Origin: Streptomyces sp. NBC_01216
GTDB taxonomy: Bacteria; Actinomycetota; Actinomycetes; Streptomycetales; Streptomycetaceae
Length of the DNA: 64,000 nt
Direction of reading: 5' to 3'
Assembly (NCBI RefSeq): GCF_035994945.1
Contig: NZ_CP108677.1
Coordinates: 5,890,001 to 5,954,000 of the forward strand
Position numbers and translations under genes: made by a program. Below are positions 42,774 to 51,938 of this stretch, in pieces. The notes under the pieces are model-generated. The model had not been told where the DNA came from. It searched no databases and was given only the letters and a program-made list of their open reading frames with translations. The first letter of the stretch is position 1. Every line of letters starts with the position of its first letter.

Positions 42774-43225
42774 TAGCGGGAGACCGACTCGGCGACACAC
42801 ACCGGCTTGTCGCCGCCCTCGCGCTCCACGGTCACCGTCGCGGTCACCTGCACCCCGCCGCCCGCCTCCGTCACCTCGGTCAGTACGGCGCTCGCGCGCA
42901 ACCGCGAGCCTACGGGTACGGGTGAGGGGAATCGGACCTTGTCGGTGCCGTAGTTGATCCCCATCCTCATGCCCTCGACGCGCATGATCTGCGGCACCAG
43001 GGCGGGAAGCAGCGAGAGGGTCAGATAGCCGTGTGCGATGGTCCGCCCGAAGGGGCCGGTGGCGGCCCGCTCCGGGTCGACGTGGATCCACTGGTGGTCG
43101 CCGGTCGCGTCGGCGAACAGGTCGATCCGCTTCTGGTCGATCTCCAGCCAGTCGCTGTGGCCCAGCTGCTCGCCCACCCCGGCGCTCAGCTCCTCGGCGG
43201 AAGTGAAGACCCTCGGCTCGGTCAT
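42764..43225 (-). CDS. MaoC family (R)-specific enoyl-CoA hydratase
   Basis: This is a 153-residue hot-dog-fold protein. The hydratase-2 motif is [18 protein letters not shown], containing the catalytic Asp and His, followed by [42 protein letters not shown] is the conserved second half. It hydrates trans-2-enoyl-CoA. The start follows a purine-rich GGCAGGGAACAGGG stretch. The operator at 43264-43279 lies 39 bp upstream. Confidence 0.9.
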   Translation of the reverse strand: MTEPRVFTSAEELSAGVGEQLGHSDWLEIDQKRIDLFADATGDHQWIHVDPERAATGPFGRTIAHGYLTLSLLPALVPQIMRVEGMRMGINYGTDKVRFPSPVPVGSRLRASAVLTEVTEAGGGVQVTATVTVEREGGDKPVCVAESVSRYYF

Positions 43226-43263
43226 GTCCCTGTTCCCTGCCTCTCACCCGGTCGGTCCCATGT

Positions 43264-43279
43264 CTAAGCGACTGCTTAG
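43264..43279. promoter_or_regulatory. Operator upstream of the MaoC gene
   Basis: CTAAGCGACTGCTTAG consists of perfect CTAAGC/GCTTAG half-sites around 4 bp. It sits between the divergent MaoC and soxR genes and pairs with the site at 42082-42097. Confidence 0.75.
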
Positions 43280-43341
43280 TCTGGCGGGATCGAGGTCCGC
43301 TGTCAACGGGGCGGACCAGCCCTGCCAGTAGGGTCCGAGGA

Positions 43342-43815
43342 GTGCCCCAGATTCCGGAGAAGATCCACGAGCTCAGCGTCGGCCAGCTGTCCGCGCGTAG
43401 CGGCGCCGCCGTGTCCGCCCTGCATTTCTACGAGGCCAAGGGCCTGATCGGAAGCCGTCGCACGAGCGGCAACCAACGCCGCTACAGCCGGGACACGCTG
43501 CGTCGCGTCGCCTTCATCCGGGCCGCCCAGCGGGTCGGCATCCCGCTGGCCACCATCCGTGACGCGCTCGGCGAACTTCCCGAGGAGCGCACCCCGACCA
43601 AGGACGACTGGACCCGGCTCTCGGCGGCCTGGCGGGCCGAACTGGACGAGAGGATCGACCGGCTCGGCCGCCTGCGCGACCATCTGGCCGACTGCATCGG
43701 CTGTGGCTGCCTGTCGCTGGAGAACTGCGTGCTGTCCAACCCGGACGACGTCTTCGGCGAGCGGCTGACGGGCTCGCGGCTGATGCCGGAACGCCCTCGC
43801 GCGACGGAGGACTGA
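43342..43815 (+). CDS. soxR: Redox-sensing regulator SoxR
   Basis: This is a 157-residue MerR-family protein. The DNA-binding head is [26 protein letters not shown], followed by the dimer helix and a cysteine cluster: Cys118, Cys121, Cys123 and Cys129 ([12 protein letters not shown]). That spacing (C-x2-C-x-C-x5-C) binds the SoxR [2Fe-2S] cluster. In Streptomyces, SoxR responds to redox-active metabolites and activates oxygenase or oxidoreductase genes. The start is a GTG. It is divergent from the MaoC gene, whose operator may also influence it. A strong terminator follows. Confidence 0.95.
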   Translation: MPQIPEKIHELSVGQLSARSGAAVSALHFYEAKGLIGSRRTSGNQRRYSRDTLRRVAFIRAAQRVGIPLATIRDALGELPEERTPTKDDWTRLSAAWRAELDERIDRLGRLRDHLADCIGCGCLSLENCVLSNPDDVFGERLTGSRLMPERPRATED

Positions 43816-43835
43816 GGCGTCCCGCCCGGAACGTG

Positions 43836-43874
43836 CGGCAGGGGTCCGGCACCCCCGTGGTCGGACCCCTGCCG
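43836..43874 (+). terminator. soxR terminator
   Basis: CGGCAGGGGTCCG (43836-43848) pairs perfectly with CGGACCCCTGCCG (43862-43874) over 13 bp with a 13-nt loop. TTCTC follows. Confidence 0.85.
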
Positions 43875-44046
43875 TTCTCGGAGAGCGGCGCCTCGCCTAC
43901 ACGGCGTCGCCCTTGCCTCCCGGGCGGGCCGGGCCGCCCGCCGTCCCGCCTCCGGCGGAACCGGCGGACTCCCCGGCGCCGCCCCGTCGGTGAACGGAAC
44001 ACGAGGCATCCCCGCGCCCCCGGCACACCCGCCCCCGGCACGCCGG

Positions 44047-44076
44047 GCCCCGGTCTCCCGCACGGGAGACCGGGGC
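44047..44076. terminator. Second strong hairpin in the convergent gap
   Basis: GCCCCGGTCTCCC (44047-44059), loop GCAC, GGGAGACCGGGGC (44064-44076) is a perfect 13-bp stem usable from either strand. Confidence 0.7.
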
Positions 44077-44549
44077 TCCGGCCGTGACGCGTGGCGTCGG
44101 CATGGTGTGAACTCCGGTCGCTCCAGGGCCTCGTGGCCGTCACCGGACACACTGCGGTACGCGCACGGCGCTGTGCCAATGATTTTGTGGCCGGTGGCGT
44201 CGCTCTCCGTGTCCGACGCGTCGAGCCGCACGGGGCGAAACCGGCCGCAACGAGTGGTGCCGGGCGGTCCGGGGCTCCGGAGCAGCGGGGCCGTTCGCGT
44301 TCCCGGGGCCCGCCGACGCCGTGCGCGGCGTGTCGCGGCCGGCAGACGGGGGCGAGAGCCGGGAGTCGGGACCCCGGGGTCCGGGACGAAGGCGGTCGAA
44401 GCCGCCCGGGCCGGGCACCTCTCATCGTCGCGTCGGCCCTCCGCCCGGCGGTACCGGCACGCGCCCGGGGTCGTCGAGGCCGCGGGGGTACCGTCCCGAG
44501 GCCGGGCACAGGCACATCCGCGGGGTTTCCGGGTGCCGGACCCCGCCTG

Positions 44550-45164
44550 TCAGGCCGCCGCCGACGCCAGCGCCGGTCGTGCCTCGCCCCGGGCCCGCGC
44601 CAGCGCGGCCGCCGTGAGGACCGCACGCGGCACCACCACCCCGCAGGTCCCGCACACCGGGCCGCACCAGGGTTCGCCGCCCAGCGAGGGGCGCCACTCG
44701 ACGAAGGACCCCGCGCACACCGGACAGTGCTCGCCCGGCTCGGCCTTCAGCGCGGCTATCAGCCGACGCAATACCTCGGCCAGCGACTCCGAGGGATGCA
44801 CGGCGGGATCGTCGCACCGCGCCACCCCGTTGCCGCCCCAGGTCCGTCGGTGCACGTCGTCGACCGCGCCCGGCCGGCGCAGCCCCGCGTGCTTCTCGCG
44901 CCGCCGCCGCTCGGCGAACTCACGCTCGTACGCGAGCCATACAGCCCGCGCCTCCTCCAACTCCTCCAGTGCGGCCACCAGCCGCCCAGGATCGGCTTCC
45001 CGGTCCTCGGGCCCGAACCCGTGCCTGCGGCACAGATGGGTCCAGGTCGCGCGGTGCCCGTACGGGGCGAACCGCTCCAGGCACTTGCGCAGCGAGTACC
45101 GCCGCAGCGCCGTGTCGCACCCCGGATCACGCACCTGTCTCGCAAGACTCCGGAAACCGGCCAT
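44550..45164 (-). CDS. Unknown protein with C-terminal zinc-ribbon-like cysteines
   Basis: This 204-residue protein has an ATG with GGAGGTGGGGA upstream. The N-terminal half is basic and helical (AGFRSLARQVRDPGCDTALRRYSL, RRHGFGPEDREADPGRLVAALEELEEARAVW in pieces). The C-terminal part has CPVCAGSFVEW and CGPVCGTCGVVV, two CxxC-like pairs suited to a zinc ribbon. I do not recognise the family, and there is no signal peptide. Nucleic-acid binding is a reasonable but unproven guess. Confidence 0.6.
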   Translation of the reverse strand: MAGFRSLARQVRDPGCDTALRRYSLRKCLERFAPYGHRATWTHLCRRHGFGPEDREADPGRLVAALEELEEARAVWLAYEREFAERRRREKHAGLRRPGAVDDVHRRTWGGNGVARCDDPAVHPSESLAEVLRRLIAALKAEPGEHCPVCAGSFVEWRPSLGGEPWCGPVCGTCGVVVPRAVLTAAALARARGEARPALASAAA

Positions 45165-45749
45165 CGTTCCCCACCTCCGTCGCTCGTACTTCGGCGTCAA
45201 GGACGTTATGGAATGGACGAACGAGTGCCCCGTCCTGTTCCATCGAAATGCGGACGAGGCCCGGGAACGGCGGGGCGGGAACGGTCGGCGCGCGACGCGA
45301 TGCGGAGGCTCTCGGACAATCCGGTGCCCCCGGGGACGCCGCTCGGCCGACACGCGGAGCCCCGCGACGAGGATGCCCCGAGCCTGCTCGCCACACGTGA
45401 CGAGCTGACGAAGGCCCAGCTCAAGGCGGTGTCGGCGGCGGCGGGCCCGGCCCCGTACGGCCGGCTCCGCCGTGCCGGGCGGGCCTCCGGTGGCGAGGCC
45501 CCACGGCGGGAACCGGTCCACCTTCCCGACGCCGACCTCGGTGGCGTCGACCCCGTGTGGTCTGGCGAGAACTCGCCGCCGTGGCCCGACGCCGCGCCGC
45601 GGCCCCGTGGCCCGCACCGGCCCCGGCCCGCATCGGAGTCGTCCCGGCACGGACGAGACCCCTACCGGCCCCGTCGCGCCCCGCCGGGCGGACGGCCGGT
45701 CCCGTCGCACGCCCCCGTGCGGCGGAGCGAGGAGCTGGTGCGGCGGTGC
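45165..45749. other. Upstream region of the zinc-ribbon gene, no certain gene
   Basis: This gap of about 585 bp has an AT-richer patch at 45180-45245 that probably contains the zinc-ribbon gene promoter. A plus-strand frame from 45300 (MRRLSDNPVPPGTP...DELTKAQLKAVSAAAG) looks protein-like at first. It has no stop before running the whole length of the antisense hydrolase gene, so I do not call it. Confidence 0.4.
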
Positions 45750-46979
45750 TCAGGCTCCGAAGCGCCCAGCCGACGCCACCACCCGTGCCAGCTCCCGGTG
45801 GCAGATGTCGCTGTGCGCGCCCGACGGCGGGCCGCCGTCCTTGACCACCGCCGCCGTGTCCACGCTCACACAGCCGGACGCCGGAATCCCGTTCCGCAGC
45901 GCCGCCGCCAGGGTCAGCGAGGCCGTCCCCGGGACCGCCTGGACGCCGTCGTGGCCGATCGCCCACCAGCGCCGGTCGCTGCCCAGGATCGACGAGGCGT
46001 CCCGGGCCATCCGGGAGGCCAGCGGGTAGATCACCCCGAGCGCCGTGTCGTGGCGGGAGTAGCAGGCCACCACCGGCCCGTCGACGCGGCCTTGCATGTC
46101 ACGCAGCGCCCCGGCCCGTCCGGGCTCGTGCGGCAGGCTCGCCGAGAAGGCGTAGTGCGAGAAGGCCCCCTGGAGCAGCGTCACCGACCGGACGTTGCGG
46201 GTACCGGGCGGCAGGCCGCGCAGCGCGTACGCGACGAGCCGGGCACCCATGCTGTGCCCCACGAGATGGACCCGCAGGCCGGGGGAGGAGCGCGCGAGAC
46301 CGCCCAGCAGCGGCCCGAGTCCCCGTTCGCCGACCGCGCCCGCCCGGCGCTTCATGGTGTAGTACGTGGCCTGACGCAGCACCTCCCGCGCCCCTTTCCA
46401 GTACCGCCCGAGTCTCCCGCCGAGGGCCTCGCGGGGTGTCGGGACCCCGCCCGGACCCGCCGCCTCCTCCAGCGCGTCGGCGAACATCGCGCAGACCGCC
46501 ACCGGGTCCCCCACCAGGAAGTCGGGCGGGGGCGTGCCCTCCAGGAGGGCCCGGGCGGCCGAGCCCGTGTCGGTCAGCTCCCTGATCAGGTCGCCGAACT
46601 CGGTGAAGGCGGCCTCGTCCTCCGGCTGTTCCCGCAGCAGCACGGAGAGCCGCTCCACCACCGCCTCCTTGCCGGGGTGCACCGCCGCCACCGACGCGAA
46701 GTCCGGGATCGGCTCGTCGGTGAACATGGTCGACGGCCAGACCACACCCACGTACCCCAGGCGCACGCCCGGCCTCACCACGCCCGGGAACGGGGCGAAG
46801 AACGCCGAGTAGAGGCGGGTCGCCGCCGTCCGGTCGCTGTTCCACCCGTGGGCGAACAGCACCAGATCCGTGACGCCCCGGGCGGCGAACGCCGACAGCG
46901 CCGTACGCTGCCCGGCCGCGCCGTCGCCGTCCTTGTCGAAGGTGATCTCCCGGTACGGCTCCACACTCATCCCTGCCAT
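45750..46979 (-). CDS. Alpha/beta hydrolase (serine hydrolase)
   Basis: This 409-residue protein starts MAGMSVEPYREITFDKDGD, with an alternative ATG three codons in. VTDLVLFAHGWNSDRTAATRLYSAFFAPF is the first strand and oxyanion region. VHLVGHSMGARLVAYALRGL holds the nucleophile Ser, and VACYSRHDTALG and WAIGHDGVQ offer the acid and base. It has no signal peptide, so it should be cytoplasmic. Streptomyces homologues are often mislabelled serine/threonine kinases, but no kinase motif exists. The substrate is unknown. Confidence 0.78.
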   Translation of the reverse strand: MAGMSVEPYREITFDKDGDGAAGQRTALSAFAARGVTDLVLFAHGWNSDRTAATRLYSAFFAPFPGVVRPGVRLGYVGVVWPSTMFTDEPIPDFASVAAVHPGKEAVVERLSVLLREQPEDEAAFTEFGDLIRELTDTGSAARALLEGTPPPDFLVGDPVAVCAMFADALEEAAGPGGVPTPREALGGRLGRYWKGAREVLRQATYYTMKRRAGAVGERGLGPLLGGLARSSPGLRVHLVGHSMGARLVAYALRGLPPGTRNVRSVTLLQGAFSHYAFSASLPHEPGRAGALRDMQGRVDGPVVACYSRHDTALGVIYPLASRMARDASSILGSDRRWWAIGHDGVQAVPGTASLTLAAALRNGIPASGCVSVDTAAVVKDGGPPSGAHSDICHRELARVVASAGRFGA

Positions 46980-47120
46980 CGGCGATCCGTCCCTCCGTGT
47001 CGCGGACACTGCTGTCGCGGGGAGCTCGCGGCGCTCCTCCGGCGACAGCATCCTGCGCGCACGGGAGGACGGCCAGGCTTTCGGCGTGGACGCGCCGCGC
47101 GGAGCCGGGGAGTACCGCGA

Positions 47121-47152
47121 GCGCGGGGCCCCGCGGCGGCGGAGCCCCGCGC
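47121..47152 (-). terminator. Terminator after the NamZ-like gene
   Basis: GCGCGGGGC (47121-47129) and GCCCCGCGC (47144-47152) form a perfect 9-bp stem, 18 nt beyond the stop of the minus-strand gene. Confidence 0.6.
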
Positions 47153-47170
47153 GACTCGGAGCCGGCAGGC

Positions 47171-48424
47171 TCAGCGGTAGAGCAGGTGGTCCCCGCGCAC
47201 GGCCCGGAAGGCTTCCAGGTCCGCCGCCCAGGCACCCGCCACCTCGTCCGTGTCCGCGCCCGCGTCGACGAGGGTCCGCACCCGCGTGGAGCCCGTCAGC
47301 TTGTCGATCCACTGGTCCGGGCGCCAGGCGAAGCCGCTCCAGGAGGCTCTGGCGCTGATCAGCAGTCCGACGCCGGTGCGTACCGGGTCGAAGGCGGCCC
47401 GGTCGTGGACGTGCAGCTGCACCCCGCCCACCGTCCTCCCCCGGAACTTCGAGGACGTCGGAGCGAAGTACGCCTCCCGGAAGCGCACGCCGGGCAGGTC
47501 CAGGGTGTTCGCCGCCTCCGCCCAGCGCCGGTCGACCCCCTCCGCGCCGAGCAGTTCGAACGGACGGGTGGTGCCGCGCCCCTCGGAGAGGTTGGTGCCC
47601 TCGAAGAGACACGTGCCGGCGTACACGAGCGCGGTGTCCGGCGTCGGCATGTTGGGGCTCGGCGGTACCCACGGAAGACCGGTCGCGTCGAAGAAGTCCC
47701 GCCGCCGCCATCCCGACATCGTCACGGTCCGCAGCGGGACCGGTGTCGCCAGGAACTCCGCGTTGAACAGCCGGGCCAGCTCCGCCACCGTCATCCCGTG
47801 CGCCTGCGCGATCGGCTCGCGGCCCACGAAGCTCGCGAAGGCACGGTCCAGGACGGGCCCGAGCGCCGCCCGGCCGCTCACCGGGTTCGGCCGGTCCAGG
47901 ACGACGAGGCCCTTGCCCGCCAGCGCGGCGGCCACCATGCAGTCGTACAGCGTCCAGATGTACGTGTAGAAACGCGCGCCCACGTCCTGGATGTCGAAGA
48001 CGACGGTGTCGATGCCCGAGGCGGCGAACACCTCCGCGAGGGCCCGGCCGCTCTTCAGGTACGTGTCGTAGACGGGCAGGCCGGTCGCCGGGTCGTCGTG
48101 GCGCCCCTCTGAGCCGCCCGCCTGCGCCGTCCCCCGGAATCCGTGTTCGGGGCCGAAGACGGCCACCAGGTTCACCCGGTCGTCGGCATGCATGGCGTCC
48201 ACGATGTGCCGGGCGTCGGGGGTGATCCCGGTCGGATTGGTGACCAGGCCGATCCGCTCGCCGGTGAGCAGACCGTAGCCGTCGGCGGCGAGCCGCTCGA
48301 ACCCGGTCCGGACCCGGCGCCCGCCGGGGTGCCCGCCATCGTGCGCGACGGCCGCCGGTGCGGCCACCGCACCGGCCCCCAGGGCGCCGCCCGTGACCAG
48401 CAGTCCTCGTCGGGTCAGGCTCAC
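47171..48424 (-). CDS. namZ: DUF1343/NamZ-like exo-beta-N-acetylmuramidase, exported
   Basis: The GTG start with GAGGAGGA upstream gives 417 residues. The leader SLTRRGLLVTGGALGAGAVA has a twin-arginine-like RR and ends near AAVAHD. The DUF1343 core follows: LTGERIGLVTNPTGI, LVAVFGPEHGFRGTAQAG, FDIQDVGARFYTYIWTLYDCM, LDRPNPVSG and TNLSEGRGTTRPFELLGAEG. The characterised Bacillus NamZ removes N-acetylmuramic acid from the non-reducing ends of peptidoglycan fragments. A wall-turnover role is the likely inference here. The GEHGFR-like and NLSEGRGTT blocks are intact. It is a single gene. Confidence 0.87.
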   Translation of the reverse strand: MSLTRRGLLVTGGALGAGAVAAPAAVAHDGGHPGGRRVRTGFERLAADGYGLLTGERIGLVTNPTGITPDARHIVDAMHADDRVNLVAVFGPEHGFRGTAQAGGSEGRHDDPATGLPVYDTYLKSGRALAEVFAASGIDTVVFDIQDVGARFYTYIWTLYDCMVAAALAGKGLVVLDRPNPVSGRAALGPVLDRAFASFVGREPIAQAHGMTVAELARLFNAEFLATPVPLRTVTMSGWRRRDFFDATGLPWVPPSPNMPTPDTALVYAGTCLFEGTNLSEGRGTTRPFELLGAEGVDRRWAEAANTLDLPGVRFREAYFAPTSSKFRGRTVGGVQLHVHDRAAFDPVRTGVGLLISARASWSGFAWRPDQWIDKLTGSTRVRTLVDAGADTDEVAGAWAADLEAFRAVRGDHLLYR

Positions 48425-48600
48425 GCGGGTCCTCCTCGGTCGCGTCCGTTGACGAGCGGGCGCTCGCGCCCCTCCCGGCGACACTGCCCCGTCGCGGCGC
48501 CCGCCACGCGCCCGCCGCTCCCGCCCGACGGACCGCGAGCACGGCGTGACCCGGAGCCGAACCCCGTCCCGGCCGCTCCCCTCGGGGGCTTCCCTGACGA

Positions 48601-48613
48601 CATACCGACTGGT
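48601..48613. promoter_or_regulatory. Operator-like site upstream of the SDR operon
   Basis: CATACCGACTGGT lies 40-52 bp before the SDR start. The identical 13 bases occur on the other strand at 54372-54384, upstream of the phosphotransferase gene. The flanking GACGA is also shared. Confidence 0.75.
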
Positions 48614-48652
48614 TAGTCTGCCCGTACGGTCGCAACGGAGAGGCGGGTCCCG

Positions 48653-49417
48653 ATGGGTACGGTGCAGGGCGCTGGAGTGGTCGTCACAGGCGCGGGCGGC
48701 GGAATCGGAGCCGCGCTGGCGCGGCGCTTCGCCGCCGACGGAGCCCGGGTCGTCGTCAACGACCTGGACCCCGGCCGCACCAAGGCCGTCGCCGAGGAGA
48801 CCGGCGCCACCGCGGTCGTGGGCGACGCGTCCGCCGTCGTCGAGGAGGCCCGCGAGGCCCTCGGCGGCTCCGTCGACGTGTGGTGCGCCAACGCCGGACT
48901 GGCCTCACCGGGTGACGCCTTCGCCGACGAGGCCGTCTGGGCCGCCGCCTGGGACGTCAACGTCATGGCGCACGTCCGCGCGGCCCGCGCCCTGCTGCCC
49001 GACTGGCTGGAGCGCGGCAGCGGCCGTTTCGTCTCCACCGTCTCGGCCGCCGGTCTGCTCACCATGGTCGGCGCCGCGCCCTACAGCGTCTCCAAGCACG
49101 GCGCCTACGCCTTCGCCGAATGGCTGTCCCTGACGTACCGCCACCGCGGGATCAAAGTCCACGCCATCTGCCCACAGGGCGTCCGTACGGACATGCTCAC
49201 CGCCGCCGGGTCGGCCGGCGAACTAGTCCTGGCACCCACCGCCATCGAGCCCGAGGACGTGGCCGACGCCCTCGTCGACGCCATCGCGTCCGACCGGTTC
49301 CTCGTCCTGCCCCACCCCGAGGTGGCCGACTACTACCGGGCCCGCGCGACCGACCCGGAGCGCTGGCTGGGCAACATGAACCACCTCCAGCAGAAGTGGG
49401 AGGGGGCCGGCGCATGA
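48653..49417 (+). CDS. Short-chain dehydrogenase/reductase
   Basis: This 254-residue protein has TGAGGGIGAALARRF as the Rossmann glycine motif, VVVNDLDPGRT for cofactor specificity and CANAGLASPGD. The catalytic YSVSKHGAY supplies Tyr/Lys, with Ser in STVSAAG. It heads a coupled operon (its stop overlaps the next start, ATGA) with an acyl-CoA ligase and a TetR gene. It could oxidise a 3-hydroxyacyl-CoA or related hydroxyacid derivative in the proposed pathway. Confidence 0.92.
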   Translation: MGTVQGAGVVVTGAGGGIGAALARRFAADGARVVVNDLDPGRTKAVAEETGATAVVGDASAVVEEAREALGGSVDVWCANAGLASPGDAFADEAVWAAAWDVNVMAHVRAARALLPDWLERGSGRFVSTVSAAGLLTMVGAAPYSVSKHGAYAFAEWLSLTYRHRGIKVHAICPQGVRTDMLTAAGSAGELVLAPTAIEPEDVADALVDAIASDRFLVLPHPEVADYYRARATDPERWLGNMNHLQQKWEGAGA

Positions 49418-51060
49418 CCTCGATCTACGCGGCCATGCCCTGGCTGGCACAGCTCAGCGACGCCCAGCGCGCCCCCGTCACCCCGCCGCCCACCGTGCTG
49501 CACGCCTTCCGCGCCGCCGTCACCCGCAGCCCCGAGCATCCGGCCCTCGTCTACTTCGACGGCCGCCTGACCTACCGCGACACCGACGCGCTGTCCGACT
49601 CCGTCGCCGGCCACCTCGCCGCCCGCGGCGTGGCCCGCGGCGACCGGGTCGCGATCATGCTCCAGAACAGCCCGCACTTCGTCCTCGCGCTGCTCGGCGC
49701 CTGGAAGGCGGGCGCCACCGTCGTCCCGCTCAACCCGATGTACAAGTCCGGAGAGGTCACGCACGCCCTGCGGGACTCCGCCGCCACCGCGCTGATCTGC
49801 TCCGACCGCGCCTGGGCCGAGCACCTGCGGGACACCGCGGTCGCGTGCTCGGTCCGTGTCGTCCTCACCGCCTGCGAACGCGACCTGCAGACCCGCGACG
49901 ACCCCCGCGTCCTCGCCTTCACGCGTGTCCCCACCGAGGTCGACGACCTGACCGAGGTAGCCCGGGCCGGTCACCCCGCACCCGCGGACCGCGACCCCGG
50001 CACCGAGGACGTGGCCCTGATCAGCTACACCTCGGGCACCAGCGGCACCCCCAAGGGGGCCCTCAACCTCCACCGCGGCATCATCCACAACGCCGAACGC
50101 CAGCGCACCGGCCACCCCGTTCCCGAGGGCGCCGGATACTTCGCGCTGGCCCCGCTCTTCCACATCACCGGCCTCGTCTGCGAGCTCGGCGCCTGCCTCG
50201 CCAACGCCGGCACCCTGATCCTCGCCTACCGCTTCCACCCCGGTGTCGTCCTGGACGCCTTCCTGGAGCACCGTCCCGCCTACACCGTCGGCCCCTCCAC
50301 GGCCTTCATGGCGCTCGGCGCCCACCCCGGGGCCACCTCCGAGCACTTCTCCTCGTTCCTGGTGATCTCCTCGGGCGGCGCCCCGGTGCCGCCCGCCCTG
50401 GTGGAGCGCTTCCGCGCCGGCTTCGGCCCCTACCTCCACAACGGCTACGGCCTCACCGAGTGCACCGCTCCCTGCGCCGCCGTACCGCCGGAGAAGGAGG
50501 CACCGGTCGACCCGGTCTCGGGCACGCTGTCGGTCGGCGTCCCCGGGCCCGACACCCTCGTCCGGGTCCTCGACGAGAGCGGCGCGGAGGTGCCCTTCGG
50601 CGAGCACGGCGAGATCGCGGTCCGCGGCCCTCAGGTCGTCCCGGGCTACTGGGGACTGCCCGACGCCACCGCCGCCGCCTTCCCGGACGGGGAACTGCGC
50701 ACCGGCGACATCGGCTTCATGGACGCGGAGGGCTGGCTGTACGTCGTCGACCGCAAGAAGGACATGATCAACGCCTCCGGCTTCAAGGTCTGGCCGCGCG
50801 AGGTCGAGGACGTGCTGTACACCCACCCGGCGGTCCGCGAGGCCGCGGTCGTCGGCGTGCCCGACCCCTACCGGGGTGAGACGGTCAAGGCGTTCGTCAG
50901 CCTGCGTCCGGGCGCCGAGGTGCGGCCCGGGGAGCTGTCCGCCCACTGCGCGCGGCGGCTCGCCGCGTACAAGTATCCGCGTGACGTCGAGGTCCTGGCG
51001 GAGCTGCCCAAGACGACAAGTGGGAAGATCCTCAGACGGGAACTGCGTTCCCCCCGGTGA
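49414..51060 (+). CDS. Acyl-CoA synthetase (AMP-forming acid-CoA ligase)
   Basis: This 548-residue ANL-superfamily enzyme has SYTSGTSGTPKGALNLH as the P-loop-like A3 motif and NGYGLTEC as A5. GELRTGDIGFMDAEGWLYVVDRKKDMINASGFKVWP (in pieces) covers A7-A8. The C-terminal LPKTTSGKILRREL supplies the A10 lysine. It activates a carboxylic acid through an acyl-adenylate and transfers it to CoA. The start overlaps the SDR stop (ATGA). The acid is not identified. The neighbouring kinase/dehydrogenase suggests a hydroxy acid. Confidence 0.93.
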   Translation: MTSIYAAMPWLAQLSDAQRAPVTPPPTVLHAFRAAVTRSPEHPALVYFDGRLTYRDTDALSDSVAGHLAARGVARGDRVAIMLQNSPHFVLALLGAWKAGATVVPLNPMYKSGEVTHALRDSAATALICSDRAWAEHLRDTAVACSVRVVLTACERDLQTRDDPRVLAFTRVPTEVDDLTEVARAGHPAPADRDPGTEDVALISYTSGTSGTPKGALNLHRGIIHNAERQRTGHPVPEGAGYFALAPLFHITGLVCELGACLANAGTLILAYRFHPGVVLDAFLEHRPAYTVGPSTAFMALGAHPGATSEHFSSFLVISSGGAPVPPALVERFRAGFGPYLHNGYGLTECTAPCAAVPPEKEAPVDPVSGTLSVGVPGPDTLVRVLDESGAEVPFGEHGEIAVRGPQVVPGYWGLPDATAAAFPDGELRTGDIGFMDAEGWLYVVDRKKDMINASGFKVWPREVEDVLYTHPAVREAAVVGVPDPYRGETVKAFVSLRPGAEVRPGELSAHCARRLAAYKYPRDVEVLAELPKTTSGKILRRELRSPR

Positions 51061-51089
51061 AGACGAGCATCAGTGAGAGGCGGCGGCGC

Positions 51090-51683
51090 ATGGCCAGGAC
51101 CACGGACGGGAGCGGCACCCCCGTCCCCCAGAGGCTGCTGGCCGCCGCCACCCGGCTCTTCGCCGAGCAGGGCTACGACCGCACCTCCGTCCAGGAGATC
51201 GTGGAGGCGGCCGGGGTCACCAAGGGTGCGCTCTACCACTACTTCGGCTCCAAGGAGGACCTTCTCCAGGAGGTCTACTCCCGGGTGCTGCGGCTCCAGC
51301 AGGAACGCCTCGACGCCTTCGCGGACGCCGACGCCCCGGTCGAAAGACGGCTGCGTGCCGCCGCCGCCGACGTCGTCGTCACCACCATCGAGAACCTCGA
51401 CGACGCCGCGATCTTCTTCCGTTCGATGCACCACCTCAGTCCGGAGAAGAACAAGCAGGTGCGGTCCGAGCGGCGCCGCTACCACGAGCGGTTCCGGGCG
51501 CTGATCGAGGAGGGCCAGCAGGCCGGCGTGTTCTCCTCCGTGACCCCCGCGGACCTGGTGGTCGACTACCACTTCGGTTCCGTGCACCACCTGTCGACCT
51601 GGTATCGGCCGGACGGCCCGCTCACCCCGCAGGAGGTCGCCGACCAGCTCGCCGACCTGCTGCTGCGGGCCCTGCGGCCCTGA
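51090..51683 (+). CDS. TetR family regulator of the SDR/ligase and kinase/dehydrogenase units
   Basis: This 197-residue protein starts at an ATG 9 nt after GAGAGG. A GTG at 51057 overlapping the ligase stop is an alternative. The helix-turn-helix is TSVQEIVEAAGVTKGALYHYFGSKEDLL. The C-terminal domain (FFRSMHHLSPEKNKQVRSERRRYHERF) is KstR2-like and expected to bind an acyl-CoA. It is third in the operon, and identical operator half-sites stand before this operon and before the divergent-strand kinase/acyl-CoA dehydrogenase unit. Confidence 0.88.
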   Translation: MARTTDGSGTPVPQRLLAAATRLFAEQGYDRTSVQEIVEAAGVTKGALYHYFGSKEDLLQEVYSRVLRLQQERLDAFADADAPVERRLRAAAADVVVTTIENLDDAAIFFRSMHHLSPEKNKQVRSERRRYHERFRALIEEGQQAGVFSSVTPADLVVDYHFGSVHHLSTWYRPDGPLTPQEVADQLADLLLRALRP

Positions 51684-51788
51684 CGGCGCCGGCCGGCCGC
51701 GTCGGCGTCGCACCACCCGAGGCCGGCCGCCCCGGACCGCCGTGGCTCCCCGCTGTACCGGACGATCGCACGGGTCCACGCTGGAGGC

Positions 51789-51938
51789 ATGAGCAACCGC
51801 GTACCGCGGCTGTGGAGCGCGGCGTCCGGACCCTCCCGCGCCCCGCTCACCCGCCTGCTCGCCCGCGGCGCCCTCCGGTTCACCGCCTTCGTCCGGGAAC
51901 CGGCCCTGGCCGATCAGCGGCCGTTCGTCAGCCTGTGA
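51789..51938 (+). CDS. Possible very small protein
   Basis: This 49-residue frame reads MSNRVPRLWSAASGPSRAPL, continuing with a basic amphipathic stretch and LADQRPFVSL. A GGAGG lies only 1-2 nt before the ATG, which is too close for a good ribosome site. Codon third positions are strongly G/C. It occupies the otherwise empty 380-bp gap after the TetR gene. I recognise no family, so it may be a conserved peptide or chance. Confidence 0.3.
   Translation: MSNRVPRLWSAASGPSRAPLTRLLARGALRFTAFVREPALADQRPFVSL

Larger units (their letters stand above)
43816..44549. other. Convergent intergenic region with two strong hairpins
   Basis: About 730 bp separate soxR from the convergent zinc-ribbon gene. 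Two perfect 13-bp hairpins are listed separately. Open frames in between are Arg/Pro/Gly-rich with no ribosome site, so I see no gene. Confidence 0.5.

Noticed and set aside
45300..45749. A protein-like plus-strand start MRRLSDNPVPPG in the gap upstream of the zinc-ribbon gene
   Set aside because: There is no stop before it runs through the antisense hydrolase gene, no ribosome site, and the continuation is Arg/Pro noise.
45750..46979. Serine/threonine kinase annotation seen for related proteins
   Set aside because: The protein has a GHSMGA nucleophile elbow and no kinase motif.
44091..47180. A very long plus-strand open frame across the soxR downstream gap, the zinc-ribbon gene and the alpha/beta hydrolase gene
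   Set aside because: It is Arg/Pro/Gly-rich, lacks domains and a ribosome site, and is antisense to two well-supported genes. GC-rich DNA keeps such frames open.
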